The notes under the pieces: model-generated
What the model was told of the DNA's origin: nothing
The model's database searches: none
What the model saw: only the letters and a program-made list of their open reading frames with translations
Source: Heyndrickxia sporothermodurans
Lineage (GTDB): Bacteria; Bacillota; Bacilli; Bacillales; Bacillaceae_C
Length of the DNA stretch: 64,000 nt
Assembly (NCBI GenBank): GCA_016756695.1
Contig: CP066701.1
Location: 2,624,001-2,688,000, forward strand
Direction of reading: 5' to 3'
Translations under genes and position numbers: made by a program
Shown: positions 38,339 to 48,138 of the stretch, one piece after another
Layout: each line of letters begins with the position of its first letter
Numbering within the stretch: position 1 is the stretch's first letter

Positions 38339-39526
38339 ATGCTTACAGCTATTACAAAAAATAGAGAATTGTATTGCTTGTTGTATCCCGAAAGTAAAGA
38401 AAAGCTAATGAAAATAAGAGGCAAAACACCTTTATATTGTCCTCAATGTTATGAAGAAGTAATTGTAAAGATTGGCAAGATTAAAATACCTCACTTCGCA
38501 CATAAAACTAACACGAATTGCACAAGTTCAGAACCCGAAAGTGAACGCCATTTACAAGGGAAAATTGATTTGTTTTGTTGGTTAAAAGCTCAAGGGTTGA
38601 ACGTTGAAATGGAGAAATTCTTCCCGGAAATTAACCAACGCTCGGATCTATATGTTCAAAAGCATGGAAAAAAATATGCTATTGAGTTTCAATGTTCAGC
38701 TATTCCGACAGAGGAAATTGAAAAACGGACGGAGGGTTATTCCTCAATTGATATAGTTCCAGTTTGGTTACTTGGTGGTGAACCTTACCAAAAAAAGTTA
38801 ACCCTAATTGACAACGTATTTAAAGTATCTGATTTTCAATGGTCGTTAGCACAGTATAATTCTACAAATGGAATGCATATTTACAGCTACTCACCCGAAA
38901 CCAAAAATATAACAATCCTTTCGCAGTTAGCACCTATCTCGATTAGAAAAGTTTTTGCTCAACAGATGACATATCCATTAGCTTCAGTTGATTTTCCACT
39001 CAACCTACCAAATAAAAACGACAAAAAATTTGATTGGAACTTTTGGTTCCATGAAAAGAAAAATATGCTCCAAAATAAAATCATCTACGCTTCAAATTTA
39101 AAGGATTCATTTCTTGCCACAGCGTATTACAATAGACATTCACCTATTTTATTCCCTCCTTTGATCGGAATTCCTGTTAAGTTTATGGAAATTTGTAAAA
39201 CACATGTATCCATTTGGCAATATTTTATCTGGTGTGATAATTTCAAGCATCTAAATAAGGGGAATGAAACGTCTCTTGCTTTAGTGGTCGGAAAATTTGA
39301 AGAACGGGTTTTGAATGGAGACATCCAATTACGAAAGTTTCCTTTAATACATGTGAAATTTTTAAAGCAAATGATTTATCACTACTTAAAACTCTTATCT
39401 AAATTTGGATATTTAGAAGAAACTCGAAAAGGGAGGTTTGCAATGAATAAATCAATACCCTTTCCAAACAATATAGAGGAAGCTGCACGTATGGAAAATG
39501 AGTTTATGAATACATTTTATAAATGA
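38339..39526 (+). CDS. coiA: Competence protein CoiA-like (YjbF)
   Basis: 395 residues. N-terminal zinc-type segment (CPQCYEEVIVKIGKIKIPHFAH), then a nuclease-like core (ERHLQGKIDLFCWLKAQG, RSDLYVQKHGKKYAIEFQCS) with the D-x(n)-ExQ pattern of PD-(D/E)XK enzymes. CoiA proteins act during uptake and recombination of transforming DNA. The ribosome binding site is GGAGGAGGGTG. The C-terminal part is less conserved. Confidence 0.9.
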   Translation: MLTAITKNRELYCLLYPESKEKLMKIRGKTPLYCPQCYEEVIVKIGKIKIPHFAHKTNTNCTSSEPESERHLQGKIDLFCWLKAQGLNVEMEKFFPEINQRSDLYVQKHGKKYAIEFQCSAIPTEEIEKRTEGYSSIDIVPVWLLGGEPYQKKLTLIDNVFKVSDFQWSLAQYNSTNGMHIYSYSPETKNITILSQLAPISIRKVFAQQMTYPLASVDFPLNLPNKNDKKFDWNFWFHEKKNMLQNKIIYASNLKDSFLATAYYNRHSPILFPPLIGIPVKFMEICKTHVSIWQYFIWCDNFKHLNKGNETSLALVVGKFEERVLNGDIQLRKFPLIHVKFLKQMIYHYLKLLSKFGYLEETRKGRFAMNKSIPFPNNIEEAARMENEFMNTFYK

Positions 39527-39673
39527 GTAATTTAATTATTTGCAGGAATTCAAATGTTTAATTAAAATAAAGAAGAATGAAAAAATTTTGTTTATTAATA
39601 TCCTTTTTTAACATTTTTTAACGTTAAAATGTGTATTGAAAATTAGCTTTTTAAAAAGAATGGAGGAAAAATA

Positions 39674-41491
39674 ATGACTGCTGGAACATCTACTAAATCA
39701 CTTCCAAATCGTAATGAAGTAGCTGAAGAATTAACTTGGAGATTGGAAGATATATTTGCAAGCGATGATTTATGGGCAAAGGAATATAAGGATGTTAAAA
39801 CATTATTACCAAAAGCTGACCAATTCAAAGGGAAGCTTGGCGAAAGTGCTGATCAATTATATGAGGCATTAAAATTTCAAGATGAGGTATCTGAAAGATT
39901 AGGCAAATTGTATACATACGCACATATGCGCAATGATCAAGACACCGGAAATTCCTTTTATCAAGGCCAAGAAAGCCAAATGAGAAGTTTATTAGCAGAG
40001 GCAGGAAGTGTATTTGCCTATTTAGTACCTGAAATTTTGTCGATCGATGAAAATAAACTAAAAAGCTTTATTAATGAGAAAAGTGAATTGAAATTGTATG
40101 AGCATGTATTAGAACAATTAAATCTTCAACGCCCACATGTTCTATCCGCTGATCAAGAAGCACTGCTTGCCCAAGCATCTGAGGTTATGGATGCATCAAG
40201 CAATACATTTGGAATGCTGAACAATGCCGATCTAGAATTTCCATCTATTAAAGACGAGGATGGTGAAGAGGTTCAAATTACACATGGGCGTTACTCTCGA
40301 TTTTTAGAGAGCTCTGACCAAAGAGTAAGAAAAGAAGCTTTTGAGAAAGTGTATGAGACATACGGGAATTTCCGAAATACTTTTGCGAGTACATTAAGCG
40401 GGCAAGTAAAAAAGGATAATTTCAATGCAAAAGTACGTAATTATGATTCTGCACGCCATGCTGCACTATCAGCGAACAATATTCCTGAAAGTGTTTACGA
40501 TAATCTCGTGAATACGGTGAATGACAACCTCCATCTCTTACACAAATACATTAAACTTCGTAAAAAAGTTCTCGGAGTTAAGGAATTGCATATGTATGAT
40601 CTTTATACTCCACTTGTAAAAGATGTGGAGATGAAAATTCCTTACAATGAGGCTAAAGAGATAGTGCTAAAAGGTCTTGCTCCACTTGGTGAAGAATATT
40701 TAGGTATTTTGAAAGAGGGCTTTGAAAATCGCTGGGTAGATGTTGTTGAAAATAAGGGCAAAAGAAGTGGAGCCTATTCATCCGGTGCATACGGCACAAA
40801 TCCGTACATCTTGATGAACTGGCAAGATAATGTTAACAATCTTTTTACGTTAGCACATGAATTTGGCCATAGTGTTCACAGTTATTATACAAGGAAAAAT
40901 CAACCATTTACCTATGGTGATTACTCAATTTTCGTTGCCGAAGTAGCTTCTACATGCAATGAGGCCTTATTAAATGATTATTTACTCAAAACAATTGATG
41001 ATGAAAAGAAAAGAATATATTTATTAAATCATTATTTAGAAGGATTCCGCGGAACTGTTTTCCGTCAAACGATGTTTGCTGAATTCGAGCATTTAATTCA
41101 CCAAAAAGAACAAAATGGTGAAGCATTAACGGCGGAATTATTAACGAAGGAATACTATGATCTAAATAAAAAATACTTTGGTGAAGAGGATATTGTTATT
41201 GATGAACAAATTGGATTAGAATGGTCAAGAATTCCCCATTTCTATTACAATTATTATGTTTATCAATATGCAACTGGTTTTAGTGCAGCAACTGCGTTAA
41301 GTGCGCAAATTCTGGAAGAAGGAAAACCTGCTGTTGAACGCTATATCGGGTTCTTGTCAGCCGGAAGTTCCGACTACCCAATTGAAGTGTTAAAAAAGGC
41401 AGGAGTGGATATGACATCACCAAGTCCAATCGAAGAAGCTCTTAAAGTATTTGAAGAAAAATTAAATGAACTTGAGCGTTTATTATCGTAG
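39674..41491 (+). CDS. pepF: Oligoendopeptidase F PepF
   Basis: 605-residue M3-family zinc metallopeptidase; zinc motif HEFGH at about residues 395-399 (TLAHEFGHSVHSYY) and a downstream glutamate in FVAEVASTCNEALL. Hydrolyses peptides of 7-17 residues in the cytoplasm. Called YjbG in B. subtilis. ATG 39674 after GGAGGAAAA. Confidence 0.96.
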   Translation: MTAGTSTKSLPNRNEVAEELTWRLEDIFASDDLWAKEYKDVKTLLPKADQFKGKLGESADQLYEALKFQDEVSERLGKLYTYAHMRNDQDTGNSFYQGQESQMRSLLAEAGSVFAYLVPEILSIDENKLKSFINEKSELKLYEHVLEQLNLQRPHVLSADQEALLAQASEVMDASSNTFGMLNNADLEFPSIKDEDGEEVQITHGRYSRFLESSDQRVRKEAFEKVYETYGNFRNTFASTLSGQVKKDNFNAKVRNYDSARHAALSANNIPESVYDNLVNTVNDNLHLLHKYIKLRKKVLGVKELHMYDLYTPLVKDVEMKIPYNEAKEIVLKGLAPLGEEYLGILKEGFENRWVDVVENKGKRSGAYSSGAYGTNPYILMNWQDNVNNLFTLAHEFGHSVHSYYTRKNQPFTYGDYSIFVAEVASTCNEALLNDYLLKTIDDEKKRIYLLNHYLEGFRGTVFRQTMFAEFEHLIHQKEQNGEALTAELLTKEYYDLNKKYFGEEDIVIDEQIGLEWSRIPHFYYNYYVYQYATGFSAATALSAQILEEGKPAVERYIGFLSAGSSDYPIEVLKKAGVDMTSPSPIEEALKVFEEKLNELERLLS

Positions 41492-41510
41492 TAAAATCAA
41501 TCTAAATAGG

Positions 41511-41541
41511 AAAAGGTCAAGCAAAATTGCTTGACCTTTTC
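41511..41541. terminator. Bidirectional terminator pepF/yizD
   Basis: Perfect AAAAGGTCAAGCA / TGCTTGACCTTTT with a 4-nt loop. Confidence 0.93.
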
Positions 41542-41544
41542 TTA

Positions 41545-41721
41545 TTATTTAAATCCTCGAAAATGATTTCTTCTGTTTAAATAAAGGACAAAAATGAACA
41601 GTGTCAGAAATAGCATTGGTGAGGTAATGAAAAGTGGAAGGAGTTTCATAAGCCCCAGAATGTTAATACAAAAAGCAAGGAGGATCACAAAGAAAAAAAT
41701 TGGAAAAACAAACTTTTGCAT
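41545..41721 (-). CDS. yizD: Small membrane protein, YizD-like
   Basis: 58 residues with two hydrophobic helices (about residues 4-24 and 27-48) and a basic C-terminus (NRRNHFRGFK). ATG at 41721 is preceded by GGAAGGAG. It lies between pepF and the RoxS gene, the place I recall for yizD in B. subtilis; the name rests on position. Function unknown. Confidence 0.7.
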   Translation of the reverse strand: MQKFVFPIFFFVILLAFCINILGLMKLLPLFITSPMLFLTLFIFVLYLNRRNHFRGFK

Positions 41722-41823
41722 AGAAATACTCCTTCCATAAAAACCTGACTAGTATATATTTATGTACTAATCAGATTAATTATCACTTGTTTTTGACAAT
41801 ATTGTGAAGGTCTTAACATATAC

Positions 41824-41853
41824 TTGCACATACAAGTCATAACATGCTATAGT
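41824..41853 (+). promoter_or_regulatory. Promoter of roxS
   Basis: TTGCAC (41824-41829), 18-nt spacer, TATAGT (41848-41853). Upstream, ATTGTGAAGGTCTTAACAT (41801-41819) resembles a degenerate Rex site and contains a ResD-like TTGTGAA. Rex and ResD control of roxS is known in B. subtilis. Confidence 0.65.
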
Positions 41854-41859
41854 TAGGAC

Positions 41860-41967
41860 GTGAAGTTGATCACAAACAAACATATACCCCTTTGTTTGAC
41901 CGTGAAAAATTTCTCCCATCCCCTTTGTTCGTGTTGAAAAAGGTCTTGCTGATGCAAGGCCTTTTTC
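41860..41967 (+). ncRNA. roxS: Small regulatory RNA RoxS (RsaE)
   Basis: About 108 nt. It has the conserved RsaE/RoxS core: CAAACAAACATATACCCC, TTTGTTTGACCGTGAAAA, then CTCCCATCCCCTTTGTT, with the C-rich seeds that pair with Shine-Dalgarno sequences. It ends at a terminator (AAAAAGG.CTTGC / GCAAG.CCTTTTT). In B. subtilis and Staphylococcus it represses TCA-cycle and other NADH-producing functions. Position next to spxH agrees. The 5' end is inferred from the promoter. Confidence 0.92.
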
Positions 41968-42045
41968 TTATAATGATTCGAAAAACTCATCAACTTCGAC
42001 AACTACAAAAAAAGGATATAGTATTAACTATACCCTTATCTAATA

Positions 42046-42921
42046 TTATTCTTCTTTTTCAATATACTTCCAATACGTACCGTGTTTTCCGTGGATGGCT
42101 TTCACCTTTTGTTGTAACACCCATTTTTTTAGCTTTTTCTCTACATCTGCTATAGTCATATCATAGACGATGGCAATTTCTTTTGAAGGAGCTACTTTAT
42201 AAATTTTTAGAAATATTTCTAATGGTGGCAAAGGGTTTGGTTTTGTTTTCGCACCTAACATTTCTTGAAGAATTTGTACATACACACTATATTCATAAAA
42301 CCCAGTGATTTTTAACCCTTCATCTTCAATATTTTCATTAAAAAAAACAAGGGAAGGGAATTCATCGACTTCCATTTCCGATAAAATTTTCAAATCACAT
42401 TGAAATGCTTTAGCAGCACTCTCCGAATGAATATCATTTAAAAATTCTTCAGTATCCAAGTTAATACTGTTTGCACATTTAACGAGAACATCTATATTAG
42501 TAACATTTTGCTTTTCTAAAAATAACACTTCCTGTATTTTTCTCAAAAAACGAATTCCGGCTCTTCTTCCTTGCAATTCAGCAGCTTTAATCGCAATCGA
42601 TGTTATATATGGAGCAGTAATTGAATTTTCAAACCAGAGGCTCCCATCGCAGGGCATTCCGGTTTTTGAGGCCGTTTTCTCCCAAAGTTGAGCAAGGGCA
42701 TCCATTTTTTTAGAGTTTACATTTAATCTTGTTAAACTGCTGCTTAAAACATGTTTCAAGGAGAAAAATTGTCCATATTCTAGTTGTAACTTTTTTATAA
42801 TAGGTTCTAATGCCCAGCATTCGGAACATAACGGATCGACAAACATATAAATTTCTAGAGGCTTTTTATCAGAATTACAAAAACAATGGTAATTTGAAAC
42901 TAGAATATCTTTGTCTTTCAA
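42046..42921 (-). CDS. spxH: ClpXP adaptor SpxH (YjbH)
   Basis: 291 residues with a DsbA-like thioredoxin fold. CxxC at 32-35 (DPLCSECW), an N-terminal His/Cys-rich segment (YHCFC) for zinc, and a C-terminal winged-helix-like tail. It brings Spx to ClpXP. TTG start at 42921 overlaps the yjbI stop by 4 bases. Longer N-terminal starts are excluded by this overlap. Confidence 0.93.
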   Translation of the reverse strand: MKDKDILVSNYHCFCNSDKKPLEIYMFVDPLCSECWALEPIIKKLQLEYGQFFSLKHVLSSSLTRLNVNSKKMDALAQLWEKTASKTGMPCDGSLWFENSITAPYITSIAIKAAELQGRRAGIRFLRKIQEVLFLEKQNVTNIDVLVKCANSINLDTEEFLNDIHSESAAKAFQCDLKILSEMEVDEFPSLVFFNENIEDEGLKITGFYEYSVYVQILQEMLGAKTKPNPLPPLEIFLKIYKVAPSKEIAIVYDMTIADVEKKLKKWVLQQKVKAIHGKHGTYWKYIEKEE

Positions 42922-43319
42922 TTTATTTCACCCGATAATTCATCTGGAGTATTTACCATATGCCTGGCAGTCAAAACTAATCTAGAAAAAAACTCTTCTC
43001 GTATTGTTCCTTCTAAATTTACTTCATCCATTGCTTCACTCATACATGATAACCATGCTTTTGCTCGTTTTGGCGTTATTTCATGTGGAAGATGACGTGC
43101 ACGCATCATCGGATGACCATATGCATTTGTATATAATTGAGGCCCACCCAAGTATTGTGTTAAAAACATTTTTTGCTTTTTTGCGACTTCGGATAAGTCC
43201 TTCGGAAATATTGGGATTAGATCGGGATGTTTCGCGACTCTCGAATAAAATGCATCGACTAGTTGGTGCAGCGTTTTTTCCCCGATTACCTCATACGGCA
43301 CTATGCGTTTCTCTACCAT
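42918..43319 (-). CDS. yjbI: Truncated hemoglobin, group II (YjbI)
   Basis: 133 residues with the 2-on-2 globin signature: FYSRVAKHPDLIPIFPKD, LGGPQLYTNAYGHPMMRARHLPHEIT (proximal His region) and AWLSCMSEAMDEV. The start ATG 43319 follows AAAGGAGC; a frame opening at 43361 has no better site. In B. subtilis YjbI is cotranscribed with SpxH and protects it from aggregation. Confidence 0.94.
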   Translation of the reverse strand: MVEKRIVPYEVIGEKTLHQLVDAFYSRVAKHPDLIPIFPKDLSEVAKKQKMFLTQYLGGPQLYTNAYGHPMMRARHLPHEITPKRAKAWLSCMSEAMDEVNLEGTIREEFFSRLVLTARHMVNTPDELSGEIN

Positions 43320-43453
43320 ATGAAAAGCTCCTTTAAAAAGATTTTTATTGTGTATATTCATTTTAGCAGGTGAACGTCTAATAACTCAAACAAATAGCCT
43401 TTTCAATTATTATATTTTGCAAAGCAATGAATAATATCCCAGAGGATTAATAG

Positions 43454-43484
43454 AAAAAAACGCTATTCTTTTGAATAACGTTTA
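43454..43484 (-). terminator. Terminator after yjbJ
   Basis: AACG.TATTC / GAATA.CGTT with a T run on the minus strand. Confidence 0.8.
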
Positions 43485-44099
43485 ACTATAAAAAGAGTTT
43501 GTTATATTTTTTACATAATTTTGGGTTTCTTTAAATGGTGGAATTCCTCCGAAACGGTCGACATTGCCCGGTCCGGCGTTATATGCAGCAAGTGCTAAAT
43601 TGATATCGCCATCATAACGATCAAGCATATTTTTTAAATATTTACTACCGGCAAATATATTTTGCTCCGGGTCAAAAACATTTGTCACTCCTAGACTTTT
43701 GGCAGTTGAAGGCATTAATTGCATTAGACCAGATGCACCGGATTTACTAACTGCATTTGCATTAAAGCTAGATTCATGTTGAATGACTGATTTAATTAAT
43801 TCTTTAGGTATATTGTATTTTTCACTTGCCTTTTGAATAATTGAATCAAGATCTTTTGGAGCATTGATTGGTTTTTGATTGGTTGGAAAATGAATATTCA
43901 CGGGTAATGTCTGATTTAACGTACTATATAAATTAGTTGTACTACTTTCTGTTTTTCCATTAATTGAACTTTCAAGCGCTGATGTTAACAATTGTTGGAA
44001 AAGGGAATTTGTATCCGATGATTGGGTACTAGATGGATTTGTAAAACTTTGAAGTGCTTGTATTTCAAGCAATGTTTTAATTTGATTAACTGTTGTCAT
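43482..44099 (-). CDS. yjbJ: Lytic transglycosylase YjbJ (CwlQ-type)
   Basis: 205 residues. The C-terminal SLT domain has the catalytic glutamate in VIQHESSFNANAVSKSGASGLMQLMP and the AAYNAGPGNVDRFGG motif. The N-terminal ~85 residues are Ser/Thr/Asn-rich and no classical signal peptide is seen. Cleaves peptidoglycan. Start 3 nt after... directly adjoining the yjbK stop. Confidence 0.92.
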   Translation of the reverse strand: MTTVNQIKTLLEIQALQSFTNPSSTQSSDTNSLFQQLLTSALESSINGKTESSTTNLYSTLNQTLPVNIHFPTNQKPINAPKDLDSIIQKASEKYNIPKELIKSVIQHESSFNANAVSKSGASGLMQLMPSTAKSLGVTNVFDPEQNIFAGSKYLKNMLDRYDGDINLALAAYNAGPGNVDRFGGIPPFKETQNYVKNITNSFYS

Positions 44100-44693
44100 T
44101 CATTTTTCCTCACTTAAACATTGTTCTTTTGCTTTATAAAACCTAACAATTTTATTTTCAGTTTCACGAATAGGAATATTTAATCGGTTCATCAACTCTT
44201 GAAAATTTTTTTCACCTATTATTCTATCATTTACTTCATATTCTATCTCATAATCGTTCTTATTTAAATAGGAACTACAATCAAAAACAAGTAAGCCGTC
44301 TAAATAATTTATTTCAGCTCTATTTGTTGTCAATGAACCAAAATAACGGATGGAATGTAATGGGAAATTGGTTTGAAGTAATTTGTTTTTTACTTCTCCT
44401 TCAGGCAGTTCTCCATATGTAATCATTTGATTGGCTTGTTGTTCATTAATTATTTCATTCGTTTCTAACAAGCCGATCTCGGCAGGCTGCTTTAGCGTAA
44501 GTTCAAATTGATTCTTTTTCTTTCGAATCCGCAGTGCACAGCCTATTTGTTTTAATTTAAAAGTAGGGGAGTCAAAATAATGATTGATTTGCTTAGTAAA
44601 ATCATTTTCTTTAATAGAAAACTCATTTTTGATCCGGATAAATTCATCTTTCGTTACGATATTTTTTAATTCGATTTCAATTACACTGCCCAT
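44100..44693 (-). CDS. yjbK: CYTH-domain protein YjbK
   Basis: 197 residues. The N-terminal EIELKN (ExExK) signature and alternating charged strands (ALRIRKKKNQFELTLKQP) define the CYTH/triphosphate-tunnel fold, which acts on triphosphates such as thiamine triphosphate or inorganic triphosphate. Cotranscribed with yjbJ. Physiological substrate unknown. Confidence 0.9.
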   Translation of the reverse strand: MGSVIEIELKNIVTKDEFIRIKNEFSIKENDFTKQINHYFDSPTFKLKQIGCALRIRKKKNQFELTLKQPAEIGLLETNEIINEQQANQMITYGELPEGEVKNKLLQTNFPLHSIRYFGSLTTNRAEINYLDGLLVFDCSSYLNKNDYEIEYEVNDRIIGEKNFQELMNRLNIPIRETENKIVRFYKAKEQCLSEEK

Positions 44694-44842
44694 TTTTATT
44701 ATCGCTCCCTTTTTCCTTTAGTCACTGTTTGCATTTTATCAATTGTAGTCTTGCATTAGCAAACAAGAAATATGGTAAAATGGAAATGGATTTTATGATA
44801 GGTAAAGTTCTGCTCTTGATTTGTTAGTTAGAGGTGATGTTA

Positions 44843-45487
44843 GTGAACCATTGGGACCAATTTTTAGCTCCTTATAAACAAGCTGTAGATGAATTGAAAA
44901 TTAAATTAAAAGGTATGCGCACCCAGTTCGAACAGGAGCATATCCACTCTCCAATTGAATTTGTAACTGGTCGTGTGAAACCGATTGCTAGTATTTTGGA
45001 TAAAGCGACGCAAAAAGAAATTCCGCTCGATCAATTAGAAACCCAGATGCAGGACATCGCAGGACTTAGGATGATGTGCCAATTTGTTGATGATATAAAA
45101 AAAGTGGTCGAGTTATTAAGAATGCGGAATGATTTTAAAATTATTGAAGAACGGGATTATATTTCAAATAATAAGCCGAGTGGCTATCGCTCGTACCATG
45201 TCGTGATCGAATACCCCGTTCAAACCATTCACGGCGAAAAAAAGATTCTTTGTGAAATTCAAATTCGTACACTTGCAATGAATTTTTGGGCGACAATTGA
45301 GCATTCACTAAATTATAAATATCGCGGACAGTTTCCGGAGGACATTAAAATGCGCCTACAACGTGCAGCTGAAGCCGCTTTCTTATTGGATGAAGAAATG
45401 TCTGAAATTCGAGAAGAAATTCAGGAAGCTCAAGTTTTTTTTACAAAAAATAAAGAACAGCATAAAAATACGAGGAAAAAGAATTAG
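44843..45487 (+). CDS. relQ: Small alarmone synthetase RelQ (YjbM)
   Basis: Makes (p)ppGpp from ATP and GDP/GTP without a hydrolase domain. 214 residues with VTGRVKPIASILDK, AGLRMMCQF, GYRSYH and EIQIRTLAMNFWATIEHSLNYK of the RelA/SpoT synthetase family. GTG at 44843 has GAGGTGAT 5 nt upstream. First gene of relQ-nadK-yjbO. Confidence 0.95.
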   Translation: MNHWDQFLAPYKQAVDELKIKLKGMRTQFEQEHIHSPIEFVTGRVKPIASILDKATQKEIPLDQLETQMQDIAGLRMMCQFVDDIKKVVELLRMRNDFKIIEERDYISNNKPSGYRSYHVVIEYPVQTIHGEKKILCEIQIRTLAMNFWATIEHSLNYKYRGQFPEDIKMRLQRAAEAAFLLDEEMSEIREEIQEAQVFFTKNKEQHKNTRKKN

Positions 45488-45527
45488 TAGATCAAGAATC
45501 AAATCTATAGGGAGATGGTGATTGAAC

Positions 45528-46322
45528 TTGAAATTTTCGATTACATCAAAAGGAAATGCAAAGTCAAATACGTTGATGCATAAAATTAGTACATATTTAC
45601 AAGATTTTGGACTTGAGTATGATGAGGCAAAACCTGATATCGTTATTTCGGTTGGTGGGGATGGGACATTGCTTTATGCCTTCCATCGTTATAGTTCAAG
45701 GTTAGATAAAACCGCTTTTGTAGGAGTGCATACTGGCCATCTTGGCTTCTATGCAGACTGGGTTCCCGAAGAAATCGAGAAGCTTGTGATAGCGATCGCC
45801 AAAACTCCTTATCAGGTTGTTGAATATCCACTTCTTGAAGTAATCATTCGTTATCAGCATGGCGGCAAAGAAACAAGGTATTTAGCATTAAACGAGTCAA
45901 CAGTAAAATGTGTGGAAGGCACATTGGTCATGGATATTGATGTCCGCGGCCAACATTTTGAACGTTTTCGCGGGGATGGGCTATGTCTTTCAACTCCATC
46001 TGGAAGTACTGCTTATAATAAAGCGTTGGGTGGTGCGATCATTCATCCTTCAATAAAGGCGATACAATTAGCGGAGATGGCTTCTATTAATAATAAAGTA
46101 TTTAGAACAATCGGATCGCCATTGATTTTTCCGGGGCACCATACATGCACCCTTAGGCCTGTTCGCGAGCAGGATTTCATGATTACCATTGATCATCTTA
46201 CATTGCTGCATAAAGATGTGAAATCGATTCAATTCCGTGTTGCCGATGAGAAAGTTCGCTTTGCTCGTTTTCGCCCTTTCCCGTTTTGGAAAAGGGTTCA
46301 TGATTCATTTATTTCAGATTAA
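45528..46322 (+). CDS. nadK: NAD kinase
   Basis: Phosphorylates NAD to NADP. 264 residues with the GGDGT motif ([14 protein letters not shown]), the NE/D region (LNESTVKC) and the glycine-rich [23 protein letters not shown] 45528 is chosen because the protein then starts [11 protein letters not shown] as in B. subtilis; TTG 45522 two codons earlier is a close alternative. Confidence 0.95.
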   Translation: MKFSITSKGNAKSNTLMHKISTYLQDFGLEYDEAKPDIVISVGGDGTLLYAFHRYSSRLDKTAFVGVHTGHLGFYADWVPEEIEKLVIAIAKTPYQVVEYPLLEVIIRYQHGGKETRYLALNESTVKCVEGTLVMDIDVRGQHFERFRGDGLCLSTPSGSTAYNKALGGAIIHPSIKAIQLAEMASINNKVFRTIGSPLIFPGHHTCTLRPVREQDFMITIDHLTLLHKDVKSIQFRVADEKVRFARFRPFPFWKRVHDSFISD

Positions 46323-46336
46323 AGAGAGGGAGCATG

Positions 46337-47209
46337 ATGGCTTCGTATTCCTTGCAATGGACAATCGTTCAAAAAGATGAAGAGAAAATTATTAGACAAT
46401 TTTTAAGTGAAAAAGATATTTCACGACGAGCGTTAACAGATATCAAATTCGCTGGTGGTCAAATAACGGTCAACGAGCGTGAAGAAAATGTTTTGTATCA
46501 ATTAAAATGTGGTGATCGACTTGAGGTTACTTTTCCACCCGAAAAAAGCAGTGAAACGCTGGTGGGGGAGGATATTCCGCTTCATATTATTTTTGAAGAT
46601 AAAGACCTGCTAGTGATTGATAAACCCGCATTTATGAATACAATCCCTTCAAGAGAGCATCCGAAGGGGAGTCTTGCCAATGCGTTAATTGGGTATTATC
46701 AAAAACAATCCATTGATGCAACTGTCCATATCGTTACCCGTTTGGATAGAAATACATCCGGTCTAGTTCTTGTGGCGAAGCATCGATATATCCATCATTT
46801 GTTAAGTCAAATGCAGCAAAAAAGAATGATTAAACGCACTTATGAGGCATTGGTAGAAGGGGTTTTAAGCAAAGATGATGGAACGATTGATGCACCGATT
46901 GGCCGTAAAGAGTCAAGCATTATTGAGAGAGAAGTAAGAGCAGATGGGAAAGCTGCACGCACACATTATCACGTGTTGAAACGTCGTTCGAAGTTTTGTC
47001 ATATCAGATTGTCGCTTGATACAGGAAGAACGCATCAAATTCGTGTCCATATGTCTTATATTGGTCACCCGCTGTTAGGTGATGATCTTTATGGAGGAAG
47101 TACGGATATATATGAGCGGCAAGCCCTGCACTGCAGCAACCTTACTTTTTATCATCCGACTCTAGAAAAGGAAATGAATTTTCATAGTGATTTTCCGTTT
47201 GAGGTGTGA
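46337..47209 (+). CDS. yjbO: RluD-family pseudouridine synthase (YjbO)
   Basis: 290 residues. N-terminal S4-like RNA-binding domain, then the RluA-class catalytic motif TRLDRNTSGLVLVAK with its aspartate and the late RTHQIRVHMSYIGHPLLGD. Target uridine in rRNA or tRNA unknown. Two adjacent ATG codons (46334, 46337); the second is better spaced from GAGGGAG. Confidence 0.93.
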   Translation: MASYSLQWTIVQKDEEKIIRQFLSEKDISRRALTDIKFAGGQITVNEREENVLYQLKCGDRLEVTFPPEKSSETLVGEDIPLHIIFEDKDLLVIDKPAFMNTIPSREHPKGSLANALIGYYQKQSIDATVHIVTRLDRNTSGLVLVAKHRYIHHLLSQMQQKRMIKRTYEALVEGVLSKDDGTIDAPIGRKESSIIEREVRADGKAARTHYHVLKRRSKFCHIRLSLDTGRTHQIRVHMSYIGHPLLGDDLYGGSTDIYERQALHCSNLTFYHPTLEKEMNFHSDFPFEV

Positions 47210-47212
47210 AAA

Positions 47213-47247
47213 CAATGGACTTTAGCGTAAAAGGCTAAAGTCCATTG
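47213..47247. terminator. Bidirectional terminator yjbO/prpE
   Basis: CAATGGACTTTAGC / GCTAAAGTCCATTG with an 8-nt loop; convergent genes. Tails are only moderately T-rich. Confidence 0.8.
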
Positions 47248-47251
47248 TTTG

Positions 47252-47989
47252 TTACTCAAAACTCCTAAATTTCTCTTCCACAAAAGGCATCGTAGAATCA
47301 ACAGAAACAGTCTCCATTTCAGGATAGCGCAGTGCTGTTAACTTTCCACCGAATACAGCACCAGTATCGATATTGACAGTTTTTCCAACAAACCTAGGTT
47401 TTTTAACAGGTGTATGTCCATAGACAATCCATGCATCACCAAAGTAATTTTTAGCCCAATCTCTTCTTACTGGTGAGCCATCCTCATGCTTTTCTCCAGT
47501 TATATCACCATATAGTACAAACGTTTTAACACTTTTATTGGACAATCCAATATAATCTTCACGAATTCCTGCGTGTGCAATGATTAATTTATTTTCATCG
47601 ATTATTTGGTACAGTGGTGCCTCTTCATATAATTGCATAAACATTTTTTTATAATGATTTTCCTCTTTTCTTGTGCAGGCCTTTAGCTCAGCAACAGTTG
47701 TTTCTAAACCATGCGATATTTGTACATTTCTTCCTAAAAAATAACGATAAAGTTTATTGCAATGATTTCCGGGAACATAATAGGCAAGATTTTTCTCGCG
47801 AAGTTTCCATACGGTCTCAATAACTTTTAAAGATTGTGGACCGCGATCAGTGAGATCACCGACAAATCCTAATATTCGATTACCTGGATGAATCGGAATT
47901 TCATTTTCAAACTTATATCCTAAAGCAGTCACTAAACGAACAAATTCATCATAACAGCCGTGAATATCCCCAATAATATCAATTTTCAT
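47252..47989 (-). CDS. prpE: Bis(5'-nucleosyl)-tetraphosphatase PrpE
   Basis: 245-residue calcineurin-like metallophosphatase: [21 protein letters not shown] and GHTP motifs. In B. subtilis PrpE hydrolyses Ap4A asymmetrically and was first described as a protein phosphatase affecting spore germination. Confidence 0.94.
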   Translation of the reverse strand: MKIDIIGDIHGCYDEFVRLVTALGYKFENEIPIHPGNRILGFVGDLTDRGPQSLKVIETVWKLREKNLAYYVPGNHCNKLYRYFLGRNVQISHGLETTVAELKACTRKEENHYKKMFMQLYEEAPLYQIIDENKLIIAHAGIREDYIGLSNKSVKTFVLYGDITGEKHEDGSPVRRDWAKNYFGDAWIVYGHTPVKKPRFVGKTVNIDTGAVFGGKLTALRYPEMETVSVDSTMPFVEEKFRSFE

Positions 47990-48138
47990 TTTGTATCCTT
48001 TCTTTACTAAAGTGATTATTAATTATTTTAAAGATATTTTAAAAAAGTATGTGGAAAACTATATTCAAATTACAATACAAATGGATAAAGTTTTGTTAGG
48101 ATATGTAGTATGTAATTTTAGAAATGAGGTGATGGTTA

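Noticed and set aside
47990-48138. M-box magnesium riboswitch before mgtE
   Set aside because: The space is under 150 bases and none of the conserved M-box elements are visible.
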